A stretch of 30,372 nt of DNA from Flavobacteriales bacterium UBA7690 (GCA_002482775.1 DLGQ01000042.1:5307-35678); one strand, 5' to 3'; counted from the first letter of the stretch, positions 1 to 8,933 are shown. Translations and numbers: made by a program. Notes: generated by a model not told the origin, from the letters alone.

Positions 1-189
1 GTATACCAGTTCGACCTCAGCGACATTTCGGGGCTGCAATATGCCGACATCGTCATGCAAGGTGATGATGTGGTCTACGTTCAACCCAACCCGGAGATCG
101 CCCGTGAGGTGCTTGCCGACCTGACCCCATTGGTGACCCTGCTTTCGAGCATCCTGCTGGTCTTCGCTGTGACACGCAATTTCCAATAG
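1..189 (+). CDS. Polysaccharide export protein (Wza-like), C-terminal end only
   Basis: Open from the window edge in frame 1 to a TAG at 187-189, giving the last 62 residues. The visible part ends a soluble segment (ISGLQYADIVMQGDDVVYVQ) of the kind that closes the SLBB/beta-grasp region of Wza-type export proteins, where a 'V..GD.VYV.P' pattern is usual. A hydrophobic C-terminal helix follows (LVTLLSSILLVFAVTRNF). In Bacteroidota such proteins sit in the outer membrane and carry capsule or exopolysaccharide out of the cell, working with a Wzc-like kinase. The next gene, six bases away, is exactly that kinase, which is the main support. The N-terminus, signal peptide and Poly_export domain lie outside the window, so the family call is an inference from tail plus context. 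Confidence 0.72.
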   Translation, partial: VYQFDLSDISGLQYADIVMQGDDVVYVQPNPEIAREVLADLTPLVTLLSSILLVFAVTRNFQ

Positions 190-195
190 GCGTGC

Positions 196-2652
196 ATGGT
201 GAACGAGAACGTCAATAGCAGTTCTGTAAACTACGAAAGCTACAAGGAACGTATCACGAACTTCAGCCAGGAGTTCGATCTGGGGCTGTTCATCTTCATC
301 GTCAAGCGCAGCCTCCTATGGATCGCGCTTTGCGTGCTTACCGCGCTCGCCTCGTCGGTGATCTACCTGCGTTACACAGCCTCCATGTACGAGGCCCGTG
401 CGGTGCTTCAACTGCGCGAAAGCAACCGTGCTGAACAAGTCCTCAGCATGAACGCTTTCGCCGAGGACAATACCATGTTGGAGGCCGATGTGGAGCTCAT
501 GCGCTCGAAGTATTTCATGGGGCGGGTGATCGACAAGCTTCCGCTACAAGTGAGCTACTTCAACCGGGGGCAGGTGCTTACCGAAGAGTACTACCGCCTT
601 TCCTTCTTCAAGGTCCACGATCTGGTGCTGACGGATTCTTCGGTCTACGACATACCTATCAACCTGGACATCTCCGATAGGACAAGCATCAGGATCAACT
701 ACACCTTGGGCGGGACCCCGTTCGAAGGGGTCTTTCGCCAGGGGGAACCCGTACGCACACCGCACTTCTCTTGCCGCGTGGTGGTGGACAGCGACCGGCT
801 GATCCCCACCGGTGATGCCAGCCCCAACCTGTACTTCCGCATCAATTCGCGCGATCAGCTCATCCGGCGGTATGCAGCCCAGTTGATCGTGGATGTGGCC
901 GACTATACCGCCAAGACCGTTAGCGTGACCTTCCGCGACGAGAACCCGACCCTGGCACACGACCTCGCCCTGGCAACGGCCGAATGTTTCATCGCCTACG
1001 ACGTGGAACGCCGCAGCGAAAGTGCACAAAGCGTCATCCGGTTCATCCGGTCGCAGAAGGATACGGTATACTCCCAGTTGCGGGATTCCGAGTATCGCCT
1101 GCAGAACTTCCGGATGGATAACAGGGTGGCCAACCTGGACCAGCTCACACCGATCTACCTGCAGCGATCGGATAAATATGAAGAGCAGCGGGTGAAACTG
1201 ACCTTGGAGATCGAATTGCTGAAGGCCATGGCGAAAGCCACCGATAAGCCGATGCCGGAGATCAACTCCTACGACCTGCTCCCGATGTTGACCGGTACGG
1301 ATTACGAAAAGGTGTTGTCCAAGACCATCGGCACGTTGCTGGACCTCCTGCAAGACCGTGAGCAACTCTACCTCGAAGCCACCGACCAGAACCTGACGAT
1401 CCGGTCCTTGGAGCACCAGATCGATGTCCAGAAACGGGTGGTGATGGAGAGCATACGGGAGTTGCTGCAGCGCTCCATCAAACAACGCGACGACCTGGAT
1501 GAGGTCCAGTTGGAATTCGAAAGCCGCTACCGCGCCCTCCCCGAGAAAGAGCTCGAATATGGGCGCATCGAACGCGTATTCGCCATCAACGAGAAGTACT
1601 ACACCTTGCTGCTGGAGAAGGATATCGAATACAATATCAGCAAGGCGGGTTTCGTGCCGGAGAACAAGATCCTGGAAACACCCGCCGTGCCCACGGTACC
1701 CATCTTCCCGAAGAAGAAACTCGTACTCACCTACTACCTCGCCACCGGCCTTATAGTTAGTTTCCTCATCCTTCTTGTGCGTTACATCCTGCACGACAAC
1801 ATCACCTCGCTGCACGACATCTCCAAACTCTCCCACGCCAGTATCGCCATCCTGGGCATGGTCCCACGCTACAAGAAGGAGATCCCCATTTCACAGCTCC
1901 TGATCGACAAGAACCCGAAATCGCTCATCGCTGAGGCCTTCCGCAGTGTCCGCACCAACCTACAGTTCGTGGACAACACCCCGGGGTCCAAGATCATCGC
2001 CATCACCAGTACCATTTCCGGCGAAGGGAAGACCTTCGTGGCCATCAACCTCGCGGGTATCCTTTCATTCGGCGGTAAACGCGTCGTGATCCTCGATCTG
2101 GACATGCGCAAACCCAAGATCCACTTGGGCTTCGGTGTGGAGAACGTAAAGGGCATGAGCACCCTGCTGATCGGCAAGGACAGCATCGAAGGGTGTATCC
2201 TGCACAGTTCGCTCCAAGGCCTTGATTTCATCACCGCTGGGCCTATCCCACCGAATCCCTCCGAGCTCATCATCAGCCCCCGCATGGGCCAGCTCATCGA
2301 GGAATTGAAGGCCTTGTATGATGTGGTGCTGATCGATAACCCTCCCGTGGGCCTGGTCACCGATGGTATCCCCATCATCCAACTTGCCGATTACCCGATC
2401 TATATCTTCCGTGCGGATTACAGCAAGAAACAATTCGTACAGAACGTGGACCGCCTGATCAACGAGAACAACATCCGGCGCTTGAGCACCATCCTGAACG
2501 GTGTGGATGTGGACCGGAACAAATACGGCTACAACTACGGTTACGGCTATGGCTATGGCTACGGGTATGGCCAAGGTTATGGTGGTGGCTACTACGAGGA
2601 GCGGTCCACCGCCAAGGTGGGCTTCTTCAAATGGCTTCTGGGCAGGAATTGA
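196..2652 (+). CDS. Exopolysaccharide tyrosine autokinase (Wzc-like BY-kinase)
   Basis: 818-residue fusion of a Wzz-type chain-length domain and a cytoplasmic BY-kinase, which autophosphorylates on a tyrosine cluster and controls polymerisation and export of capsule or exopolysaccharide. Transmembrane helix 1 is near residues 38-60 (LLWIALCVLTALASSVIYL). A long, partly coiled-coil periplasmic region follows, then helix 2 near 510-532 (TYYLATGLIVSFLILLVRYI). The kinase has Walker A at about 605-615 (ISGEGKT), Walker A' at about 631 (VVILDLDMRKPK) and Walker B at about 709 (DVVLIDNPP). The C-terminus is a Gly-Tyr tail with eleven tyrosines, the expected phosphorylation cluster. Length fits fused Gram-negative kinases. 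The ATG at 196 lies six bases after the export gene; the stop overlaps the rfbC start (TGATG, 2650-2654), so the genes form one operon. Confidence 0.95.
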   Translation: MVNENVNSSSVNYESYKERITNFSQEFDLGLFIFIVKRSLLWIALCVLTALASSVIYLRYTASMYEARAVLQLRESNRAEQVLSMNAFAEDNTMLEADVELMRSKYFMGRVIDKLPLQVSYFNRGQVLTEEYYRLSFFKVHDLVLTDSSVYDIPINLDISDRTSIRINYTLGGTPFEGVFRQGEPVRTPHFSCRVVVDSDRLIPTGDASPNLYFRINSRDQLIRRYAAQLIVDVADYTAKTVSVTFRDENPTLAHDLALATAECFIAYDVERRSESAQSVIRFIRSQKDTVYSQLRDSEYRLQNFRMDNRVANLDQLTPIYLQRSDKYEEQRVKLTLEIELLKAMAKATDKPMPEINSYDLLPMLTGTDYEKVLSKTIGTLLDLLQDREQLYLEATDQNLTIRSLEHQIDVQKRVVMESIRELLQRSIKQRDDLDEVQLEFESRYRALPEKELEYGRIERVFAINEKYYTLLLEKDIEYNISKAGFVPENKILETPAVPTVPIFPKKKLVLTYYLATGLIVSFLILLVRYILHDNITSLHDISKLSHASIAILGMVPRYKKEIPISQLLIDKNPKSLIAEAFRSVRTNLQFVDNTPGSKIIAITSTISGEGKTFVAINLAGILSFGGKRVVILDLDMRKPKIHLGFGVENVKGMSTLLIGKDSIEGCILHSSLQGLDFITAGPIPPNPSELIISPRMGQLIEELKALYDVVLIDNPPVGLVTDGIPIIQLADYPIYIFRADYSKKQFVQNVDRLINENNIRRLSTILNGVDVDRNKYGYNYGYGYGYGYGYGQGYGGGYYEERSTAKVGFFKWLLGRN
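2524..2595 (+). repeat. Gly-Tyr hexanucleotide repeat encoding the BY-kinase tyrosine cluster
   Basis: A run of GGY TAY codon pairs near the 3' end of the kinase gene encodes eleven tyrosines separated mostly by single glycines (core YGYGYGYGYGYG). Synonymous codons are mixed (ggc/ggt/ggg with tac/tat), so the repeat is stronger in protein than in DNA. BY-kinases typically end in a cluster of tyrosines that is autophosphorylated in trans; this one is unusually regular. Slippage could change the number of sites in units of two residues. Confidence 0.85.
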
Positions 2653-3203
2653 TGGAACGAAAGGAAACTCCACTGGCAGGTCTGGTCCTGCTAAAGCCCC
2701 GCATCTTCAGCGACGATCGCGGAGCGTTCCTTGAATCCTTCAACCAACGTGAATTCGCCCGTACCATCGGAGAGGAAATACGTTTTGTTCAGGACAATGA
2801 GAGCCGCTCCCGTATAGGTGTGCTGCGCGGCCTGCATTTCCAGGCCGCTCCGCACGCCCAAGGCAAACTCGTGCATGTGGTCCACGGAGCGGTGCTGGAT
2901 GTATGCGTTGACATCAGGAAGCGGAGCCCTACCTATGGCCAACATTTCAAAGTGCTTCTGGATGGTGATACCAAGGAAATGCTCTGGATACCACCTGGTT
3001 TCGCCCACGGTTTCCTCGCCTTGGAGGAAGGCACCCTGTTCTCCTATAAGTGTACGGAGTACTACCACCCGCCAGCCGAGCGTACATTGGCTTGGAACGA
3101 CCCCATGTTGAAGATCGATTGGGGCACCACCACACCGATCATGAGCCCGAAGGACCGCCAAGGGCTTTCTTTGGAGGCCCTGCACGCCGAACTGACGAGT
3201 TGA
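2652..3203 (+). CDS. rfbC: dTDP-4-dehydrorhamnose 3,5-epimerase
   Basis: 183-residue cupin-fold RmlC/RfbC enzyme. The family converts dTDP-4-dehydro-6-deoxy-D-glucose to dTDP-4-dehydro-L-rhamnose, the third step of dTDP-L-rhamnose synthesis. Recognisable segments in order are DDRGAFLE near the N-terminus, SRIGVLRGLHFQ with the catalytic base His62, the HVVHGAVLDVCVDIRKRSPTYGQ core strand (split by typical RmlC spacing), WIPPGFAHGFLAL and the substrate-pocket FSYKCTEYYHP. A longer reading from 2631 exists, but the ATG at 2652 is preferred because it overlaps the kinase stop as TGATG and gives the usual family length. No other rhamnose genes (rfbA, B, D) are in the window. The enzyme presumably supplies rhamnose or a related deoxysugar to the polysaccharide made by this locus. 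Confidence 0.94.
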   Translation: MERKETPLAGLVLLKPRIFSDDRGAFLESFNQREFARTIGEEIRFVQDNESRSRIGVLRGLHFQAAPHAQGKLVHVVHGAVLDVCVDIRKRSPTYGQHFKVLLDGDTKEMLWIPPGFAHGFLALEEGTLFSYKCTEYYHPPAERTLAWNDPMLKIDWGTTTPIMSPKDRQGLSLEALHAELTS

Positions 3204-3209
3204 CCGGCC

Positions 3210-4295
3210 ATGTACAGTCCTACCCAACTGTTCCTGATCTACTCCGGGCTCTTCTTCGCAGCCTTGGTCTTCAGCTTGTTGATCAACTCCGTGTTCATGC
3301 GCTTCGCACGCACCTTGGGCATGCGCGATGAGGAGCAGACCTTGATCCGTTGGAGCAGCGCGGCCAAGCCCTCCTTGGGCGGTATTTGCTTCTACATCCT
3401 CTTCCTCGCCTGCTTCTCACTCTACGGCGTGCTGTTCCCCGGTCTGAGCGCAGATGCTCTTCGACCTGACCTGCTGGGTTTGTTGGCAGCCACTTCCCTC
3501 GGCTTCCTCATGGGGCTTGCAGATGATGCCTACAACACCCGCCCGCTACTGAAATTCACCGTGCAACTTGGCTGTGGGGCCATCCTGATCGCCTCCGGCT
3601 CGTGCATCGACCTGTTCGAGCAACAATGGGCCAATGTGGCACTCACCTTGTTCTGGGTGGTGGGTATGATGAACTCCATCAACATGTTGGACAACATGGA
3701 CGGGATCACCACGTCCGTTTCCATCGCCATCCTCATCGCCGGGCTCATGTCCATGCTCGTGATAGGCCCGGTGGACCCCGTATACATGGTGCTCTTGGTG
3801 GGAACCATGGCGGCGCTGGTCGGCTTCCTCTTCTTCAACTGGAACCCGAGCCGCATGTTCATGGGCGATACCGGCAGCCAATTCCTCGGGGTATTCCTCG
3901 CCTTCGTGGGGATCCGCTTCTTCTGGAACGCACCAAGCATCGAAGGCCACTGGGAACAGGCCCGTCAGGTCATGAGCGCCGTGATCGTTTTCCTGCTTCC
4001 CATCGTGGATACCACCGTGGTGACCATTTCGCGGATGGCCAAAGGACGATCGCCATTCGTAGGAGGCCGCGACCATACCACCCACCACCTCAGCTATGCT
4101 GGTTATAGTGATGGGCAGGTGGCCCTCATCTTCATCGGCGTGTCCTTGCTGCATGTGTTCCTTACCTTCGTGATGTGCAGGTACATCCGCGTGTGGACGA
4201 ACCTTCATACCATCATCTTCGTTTCCTATGCGCTCGTGCTGTTCCTGACGTTCTTCATCCTGACCCGCCGAACACATCCACCATCGAAACCATGA
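3210..4295 (+). CDS. MraY/WecA-family undecaprenyl-phosphate phosphoglycosyltransferase
   Basis: 361-residue polytopic membrane protein with about ten to eleven hydrophobic segments. It belongs to the family that transfers a sugar-1-phosphate from a UDP-sugar to undecaprenyl phosphate, starting a polysaccharide repeat on the cytoplasmic face. Diagnostic motifs are KPSLGGICFY near the N-terminus, the metal-binding aspartate pair in GLADDAYN, the catalytic loop MLDNMDGITT, FMGDTGSQFLG and the C-terminal HxxH-type loop GGRDHTTHHL. The last loop resembles WecA/TagO/WbpL more than MraY, and the neighbours are polysaccharide rather than division genes. The role is therefore most likely initiation of the exopolysaccharide; the sugar cannot be read from sequence. 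The start is six bases after rfbC and the stop overlaps the next start by ATGA. Confidence 0.93.
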   Translation: MYSPTQLFLIYSGLFFAALVFSLLINSVFMRFARTLGMRDEEQTLIRWSSAAKPSLGGICFYILFLACFSLYGVLFPGLSADALRPDLLGLLAATSLGFLMGLADDAYNTRPLLKFTVQLGCGAILIASGSCIDLFEQQWANVALTLFWVVGMMNSINMLDNMDGITTSVSIAILIAGLMSMLVIGPVDPVYMVLLVGTMAALVGFLFFNWNPSRMFMGDTGSQFLGVFLAFVGIRFFWNAPSIEGHWEQARQVMSAVIVFLLPIVDTTVVTISRMAKGRSPFVGGRDHTTHHLSYAGYSDGQVALIFIGVSLLHVFLTFVMCRYIRVWTNLHTIIFVSYALVLFLTFFILTRRTHPPSKP

Positions 4296-5260
4296 ACAAC
4301 TTGCCTTCACCCCTGCGAACCGCACTGCGCACTTCGCTGTGGGCCTTGCTGCTCCTGGGCGGCTCGCTGGCACTGCACTTGTTCACCTACAGCACCTTCG
4401 TGGTGGATAACGACCTGGACCACCAGCGCAATTTCAACGATGGATACAAGGTGTTCTCCTTGACCATACCCAACGAGTTGGCCTTTTGCGATGAGAAGGT
4501 CCCCTTGGAAAGGCTCGATGTGCGCGAACGCCTGGATCGCGAATTGCTGGTGAACACCTACTGGCAAAGCAATACGCTGCTCGCACACAAACGTGCCGGG
4601 CGCTGGTTCCCGTTGATCGAAAGCGTGTTGAAGCGCGAAGGTGTGCCCGATGACCTGAAGTACATCGCACTGATCGAGAGCGGCCTCACCAACGTGGTCT
4701 CCCCGGCTGGTGCCACCGGGTACTGGCAATTCATGAAGGAGACCGGGCTGAGCCACGGGCTGGAGGTGAACGCCGAGGTGGACGAGCGCTACCACGTGGA
4801 AAAAAGTACCGTGGCAGCATGTAGATACCTGAAGGCCGGCTATGCCAAGTATGGCAATTGGGCGCTTGCTGCAGCTTCGTACAACCTGGGCCAAGGTGGC
4901 GTGGACAAACAACTCGGCAGGCAGAAGCGCGATAACTACTTCGACTTGCTGCTGAACGAAGAGACCGCTCGGTACGTGTACCGGATCCTGGCCATGAAAG
5001 AGATCATCCGCGATCCGGAACGTTACGGTTTCCACCTGCGGAAGAAGGATCTTTACGCCCCTTACCGCACACGCACCACGACGATCAACGGCCCTGTTCC
5101 CGACCTCGCCGATTGGGCCATCGCGAACGGCACCGACTACAAAACCTTGAAACTGCTCAATCCTTGGTTGCGGGACAACCGACTGACCAACCGCGAGAAC
5201 CGCACCTACACCGTGCTGTTACCCGCAGAAGGCTTTGACTCCGCTCCCGCGGAGGACTGA
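4292..5260 (+). CDS. Membrane-anchored lytic transglycosylase (SLT/GH23, MltD-like)
   Basis: 322-residue protein with an N-terminal membrane segment (LWALLLLGGSLALHLFTYST) and a GH23 goose-lysozyme-type domain that cleaves the MurNAc-GlcNAc bond of peptidoglycan to give 1,6-anhydro ends. The domain shows the catalytic glutamate Glu129 in YIALIESGL, then SPAGATGYWQFM, the AACRYLKAGYAKYGNWALAA segment and the AAASYNLGQGGV substrate-groove motif. The C-terminus (about 265-315: PDLADWAIANGTDYKTLKLLNPWL) looks like a degenerate LysM-type peptidoglycan-binding module. The ORF is open further upstream, but ATG 4292 overlaps the preceding stop (ATGA) and gives a proper membrane anchor. Its place at the end of an exopolysaccharide operon suggests it opens the cell wall for the export machinery; that role is inference. 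Confidence 0.9.
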   Translation: MNNLPSPLRTALRTSLWALLLLGGSLALHLFTYSTFVVDNDLDHQRNFNDGYKVFSLTIPNELAFCDEKVPLERLDVRERLDRELLVNTYWQSNTLLAHKRAGRWFPLIESVLKREGVPDDLKYIALIESGLTNVVSPAGATGYWQFMKETGLSHGLEVNAEVDERYHVEKSTVAACRYLKAGYAKYGNWALAAASYNLGQGGVDKQLGRQKRDNYFDLLLNEETARYVYRILAMKEIIRDPERYGFHLRKKDLYAPYRTRTTTINGPVPDLADWAIANGTDYKTLKLLNPWLRDNRLTNRENRTYTVLLPAEGFDSAPAED

Positions 5261-5279
5261 GCCAGCCCGACGACAGACC

Positions 5280-8156
5280 TTGAAGACGGAAGCCAAGAAG
5301 AAAGGGAAGACCGCTGCTACACCGGTCCCCGCCGAAATGCCATTGATGGACGAGGACCACATCGAGGTGCTCGGTGCGCGCGTCCATAACCTGAAGAACA
5401 TCGATGTGCGCATCCCGCGCGACAAGCTGGTTGTGATCACCGGCCTGAGCGGAAGTGGCAAGAGTTCCCTGGCCTTCGATACGATCCACGCAGAAGGGCA
5501 ACGGCGCTACATCGAGACCTTCAATGCCTATGCCCGCCAGTTCCTCGGCGGCATCGAAAGGCCCGATGTGGATCTGATCACAGGCCTAAGCCCGGTCATC
5601 GCCATCGAGCAGAAGACCATAAGCCGCAACCCGCGAAGTACCGTGGGCACCATCACCGAGATCTACGACCTGCTCCGTCTGCTCTACGCCCGCGTGGCCG
5701 ATGCCTTCAGCTATGTGACCGGCGAACCCATGGTGCGGTACACCGAGAAGCAGATCGTTGATCTGGTGATCAACGAGTACGAGGGGAAGGACGTGCTCAT
5801 CCTCGCTCCCATCATCCGCGGCCGCAAAGGGCACTACCGCGAGTTGTTCGAACAGTTCCTGCGACAAGGTTTCCTCCGCGCCCGTGTGGATGGCAAAGTG
5901 ATCGACCTCACCACGCGCCCGCGACTGGATCGCTACAAGGTGCACGACATCGAATTGGTGATCGATCGGTTGAAGGTGAAGGAGGGGGATCGCAAACGAC
6001 TCTCCGAAACCTGCGCCACAGCCGTGAAATACGGCAAGGGCAACTTGATGGTGGTGGATGCGAAGACCGATCAGGCGCGCTACCTCAGCCGCAACCTGAT
6101 GTGCCCCACCAGCGGTATAGCCTATGAAGAGCCCGAGCCGAACCTCTTCAGCTTCAACTCCCCTTACGGTGGGTGTCCCCGTTGTAGCGGCCTTGGACAG
6201 GTGACCGAAGTGGCGTTGGACAAGATCATCCCCGATCGCGGCAAGAGCGTGAAACGGGGGGCGCTAGTGCCGTTGGGTGCGTACAAGAACACCTGGGTGT
6301 TCAAGCAGATCGAAGCGGTGTTGGTATCGCACGGCCATGACCTGAACACGCCGCTCGAAGAGATCGAGGAGGCGGTGCTGATGTCCTTGCTCAACGGCAT
6401 GGATGAGCCGCTAAAAGTGAGCAGCAACGTGGGCCTTAGCGACCGCACCGTGCAGTTCGAAGGCATCATCCCCTTCATCTTGGAACAGGCGGAAGAAGGC
6501 CCGAAGACCGCGCAGAAATGGGCATCGAGCTTCACCCACATGGTGACCTGCCCGGAATGTAACGGTAGCCGCCTGAAGAAGACCGCCTTGTTCTTCCGCC
6601 TCGATGGAAAGAACATCAACGAACTGGCTTTCATGAGCATCGCGGAGCTGCACCAGTTCATGGGCGGCCTGGTGGATCGCTTGGATGAGAAGAAAGCCTT
6701 GATCGCACGCGAAGCCGTGAAGGAGATCACCGCTCGCAGTCGCTTCCTGCTCGATGTAGGGCTGGATTACCTCATGCTCGATCGCAGCGCGCGAACGTTG
6801 AGCGGTGGTGAGGCACAGCGCATCCGGCTGGCCACCCAGATCGGTAGCCAGCTGACCGGTGTGTTGTACATCTTGGATGAGCCCAGTATCGGACTGCACC
6901 AGCGGGACGACCAACGCTTGATCAACAGCCTGCGCAACCTACGCGATGGTGGCAACAGCGTATTGGTGGTGGAGCACGACAAAGAGATGATGCTGAGCGC
7001 CGACCACTTGATCGACATCGGTCCCGGAGCAGGGGCGCACGGTGGACGCATCGTGGCACAAGGGCATCCGAAAGACCTTGCGGCCGGCGACAGCACCACG
7101 GCGAAGTATTTGCGCAACGAACTGCGGATCCCCGTTCCCAAGCAACGCCGTAAAGGCAATGGCGAACGCCTCTTCCTGCGTGGTGCAGCCGGCAACAACC
7201 TGAAGAACGTGGACGTGGATTTCCCGCTGGGCAAGTTCATCTGCGTTACCGGGGTGAGCGGTAGTGGCAAGAGCACGCTGATCGGCGATACGTTGTACCC
7301 GATCCTCAGCAAGCACTTCTACCGCAGCGATGCCCATCCGCTCACGTACACCTCCATCAAAGGATTGGAACACATCGACAAGGTGATCGAGGTGGATCAA
7401 AGTCCGATCGGCCGCACCCCACGTAGCAACCCGGCCACCTACACCGGCTTGTTCGATCATATCCGCGAACTGTACGCACAACTGCCCAGTGCGAAGATCC
7501 GGGGATACAAGGCCGGTCGTTTCAGCTTCAACACCGCCGGTGGCCGGTGCGAGACCTGCAAGGGTGCCGGGGTGCGCGTGATCGAAATGAACTTCCTGCC
7601 CGATGTGAGCGTGCCCTGCCAGACCTGCCGTGGCAAACGCTTCGATCGCGAAACGCTGGAAGTACGCTACAAGGGCAAGAGCATCGCCGACGTGCTCGCC
7701 ATGCCCGTGGAAGAAGCCATGCAGCATTTCTCGGAGATCCCCCAACTGGCCATCAAACTGAAGACCTTGTTGGATGTGGGCCTCGGGTACGTAACGCTAG
7801 GGCAAAGCAGTACCACCCTCAGTGGCGGTGAAGCGCAACGCATCAAACTGGCCACCGAACTCAGCAAACGCGATACCGGTAGCACGTTCTACATCCTGGA
7901 TGAACCCACCACGGGCCTTCACTTCGAGGATGTGCAGCAACTGATCAACGTATTGGATCGCTTGGTGGACCATGGCAACACCGTGCTGGTGATCGAGCAC
8001 AACATGGACATCATCAAAGTGGCCGATCACGTGATCGATATGGGACCCGAGGGCGGAGGAGGCGGTGGCCAGGTGGTCGCGCGCGGAACACCCGAAGAGG
8101 TGGTCCTCATGGGCCGTGGACATACTTTCCCTTACCTACAGCAAGAACTGAACTGA
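5280..8156 (+). CDS. uvrA: Excinuclease ABC subunit A
   Basis: Damage-recognition ATPase of nucleotide excision repair, acting with UvrB and UvrC. Two ABC modules are complete. Module 1 has Walker A GLSGSGKSS near residue 55, signature LSGGEAQRIRLATQIG near 506 and Walker B LYILDEPSIGLH. Module 2 has Walker A GVSGSGKST near 658, zinc module CETC/CQTC near 757-785, signature LSGGEAQRIKLATELS near 847 and Walker B FYILDEPTTGLH. In the first zinc module the second cysteine of the first pair is serine (CPTS, Cys275/Ser278), while the second pair CPRC is intact. The start is uncertain. TTG 5280 gives a Lys-rich N-terminus (MKTEAKKKGK) and 958 residues; TTG 5235 would overlap the transglycosylase gene; ATG 5337 gives 939 residues, close to E. 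coli UvrA. No SD sequence decides. The stop is TGA at 8154-8156. Confidence 0.96.
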   Translation: MKTEAKKKGKTAATPVPAEMPLMDEDHIEVLGARVHNLKNIDVRIPRDKLVVITGLSGSGKSSLAFDTIHAEGQRRYIETFNAYARQFLGGIERPDVDLITGLSPVIAIEQKTISRNPRSTVGTITEIYDLLRLLYARVADAFSYVTGEPMVRYTEKQIVDLVINEYEGKDVLILAPIIRGRKGHYRELFEQFLRQGFLRARVDGKVIDLTTRPRLDRYKVHDIELVIDRLKVKEGDRKRLSETCATAVKYGKGNLMVVDAKTDQARYLSRNLMCPTSGIAYEEPEPNLFSFNSPYGGCPRCSGLGQVTEVALDKIIPDRGKSVKRGALVPLGAYKNTWVFKQIEAVLVSHGHDLNTPLEEIEEAVLMSLLNGMDEPLKVSSNVGLSDRTVQFEGIIPFILEQAEEGPKTAQKWASSFTHMVTCPECNGSRLKKTALFFRLDGKNINELAFMSIAELHQFMGGLVDRLDEKKALIAREAVKEITARSRFLLDVGLDYLMLDRSARTLSGGEAQRIRLATQIGSQLTGVLYILDEPSIGLHQRDDQRLINSLRNLRDGGNSVLVVEHDKEMMLSADHLIDIGPGAGAHGGRIVAQGHPKDLAAGDSTTAKYLRNELRIPVPKQRRKGNGERLFLRGAAGNNLKNVDVDFPLGKFICVTGVSGSGKSTLIGDTLYPILSKHFYRSDAHPLTYTSIKGLEHIDKVIEVDQSPIGRTPRSNPATYTGLFDHIRELYAQLPSAKIRGYKAGRFSFNTAGGRCETCKGAGVRVIEMNFLPDVSVPCQTCRGKRFDRETLEVRYKGKSIADVLAMPVEEAMQHFSEIPQLAIKLKTLLDVGLGYVTLGQSSTTLSGGEAQRIKLATELSKRDTGSTFYILDEPTTGLHFEDVQQLINVLDRLVDHGNTVLVIEHNMDIIKVADHVIDMGPEGGGGGGQVVARGTPEEVVLMGRGHTFPYLQQELN

Positions 8157-8201
8157 TCGTTCTGTCGCGAGTACGCGCGCCAACACCAATACACCACCAC
8201 C

Positions 8202-8933
8202 ATGGCAAGGACACCACAAGCCGACCAAGAGAGCGAACGCCGGATCAAGAAAGCCTTCAAACGCAAAGGCTGGAGCGAAGTGAAGGCCAATGATAGCTGG
8301 GCCATCTTCAAGATCATGAGCGAATTCGTTGAAGGCTTTGAGGCCATGCAACGCATCCGCCCATGCGTGAGCATCTTCGGCAGCGCTCGCACCAAGCCCG
8401 AGGCACCGGAATACCAGCTGGCGGAGAACATCGCATTCCTGCTCACCGGAAGTGGATACGGCGTGATCACCGGTGGTGGTCCAGGCATCATGGAAGCCGC
8501 CAACAAGGGCGCCCAACGTGGCGGGGGTACCAGTGTGGGCCTCAACATCGAACTGCCGTTCGAGCAACAGCCCAATCCTTACATCGACAAGGAGAAGAGC
8601 ATCAACTTCGATTACTTCTTCGTGCGGAAGGTGATGTTCATCAAATACAGCCAAGGATTCATCGTGCTGCCGGGTGGCTTCGGAACGCTGGATGAACTGT
8701 TCGAGGCCCTCACCCTGATCCAAACACAGAAGATCGGGCGTTTCCCCATCATCCTCGTGGGCACTAAATACTGGAAAGGCCTGATGGATTGGGTACGCAG
8801 CACCATGGGCGACCAGTACGCCTACATCAACACGGTGGATCTGGACCTGATCAGCATCGTGGACAGCCCAGAAGAGGCCGTGGGAGCGATCAATAGCTTC
8901 TACAGCAAGTACATGTTGAAGCCCAACTTCTAG
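8202..8933 (+). CDS. LOG-family nucleotide hydrolase (TIGR00730 Rossmann fold)
   Basis: 243-residue protein of the 'lysine decarboxylase-like' LOG family. Characterised members are nucleoside-5'-monophosphate phosphoribohydrolases (cytokinin-activating in plants and some bacteria, or nucleotide-pool enzymes such as PpnN). The two family motifs are present: the glycine-rich phosphate loop GVITGGGPGIMEAANKGA near residues 85-103 and PGGFGTLDELFEAL near 156-170, which carries the catalytic Glu of PGGxGTxxE. An N-terminal extension of about 50 residues is Lys/Arg-rich. The start ATG at 8202 follows a 45-base gap after uvrA with no SD. There is no functional link to its neighbours beyond co-orientation, and the substrate is not predictable from sequence. 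Confidence 0.9.
   Translation: MARTPQADQESERRIKKAFKRKGWSEVKANDSWAIFKIMSEFVEGFEAMQRIRPCVSIFGSARTKPEAPEYQLAENIAFLLTGSGYGVITGGGPGIMEAANKGAQRGGGTSVGLNIELPFEQQPNPYIDKEKSINFDYFFVRKVMFIKYSQGFIVLPGGFGTLDELFEALTLIQTQKIGRFPIILVGTKYWKGLMDWVRSTMGDQYAYINTVDLDLISIVDSPEEAVGAINSFYSKYMLKPNF

Noticed and set aside
4175..4291. Upstream extension of the lytic transglycosylase frame into the phosphoglycosyltransferase gene
   Set aside because: It would overlap the upstream gene by 121 bases; ATG 4292 gives a four-base overlap and a normal membrane anchor.
5235..5279. TTG 5235 as the uvrA start
   Set aside because: It overlaps the transglycosylase gene by 26 bases and adds residues with no similarity to UvrA N-termini. 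Kept only as an alternative.
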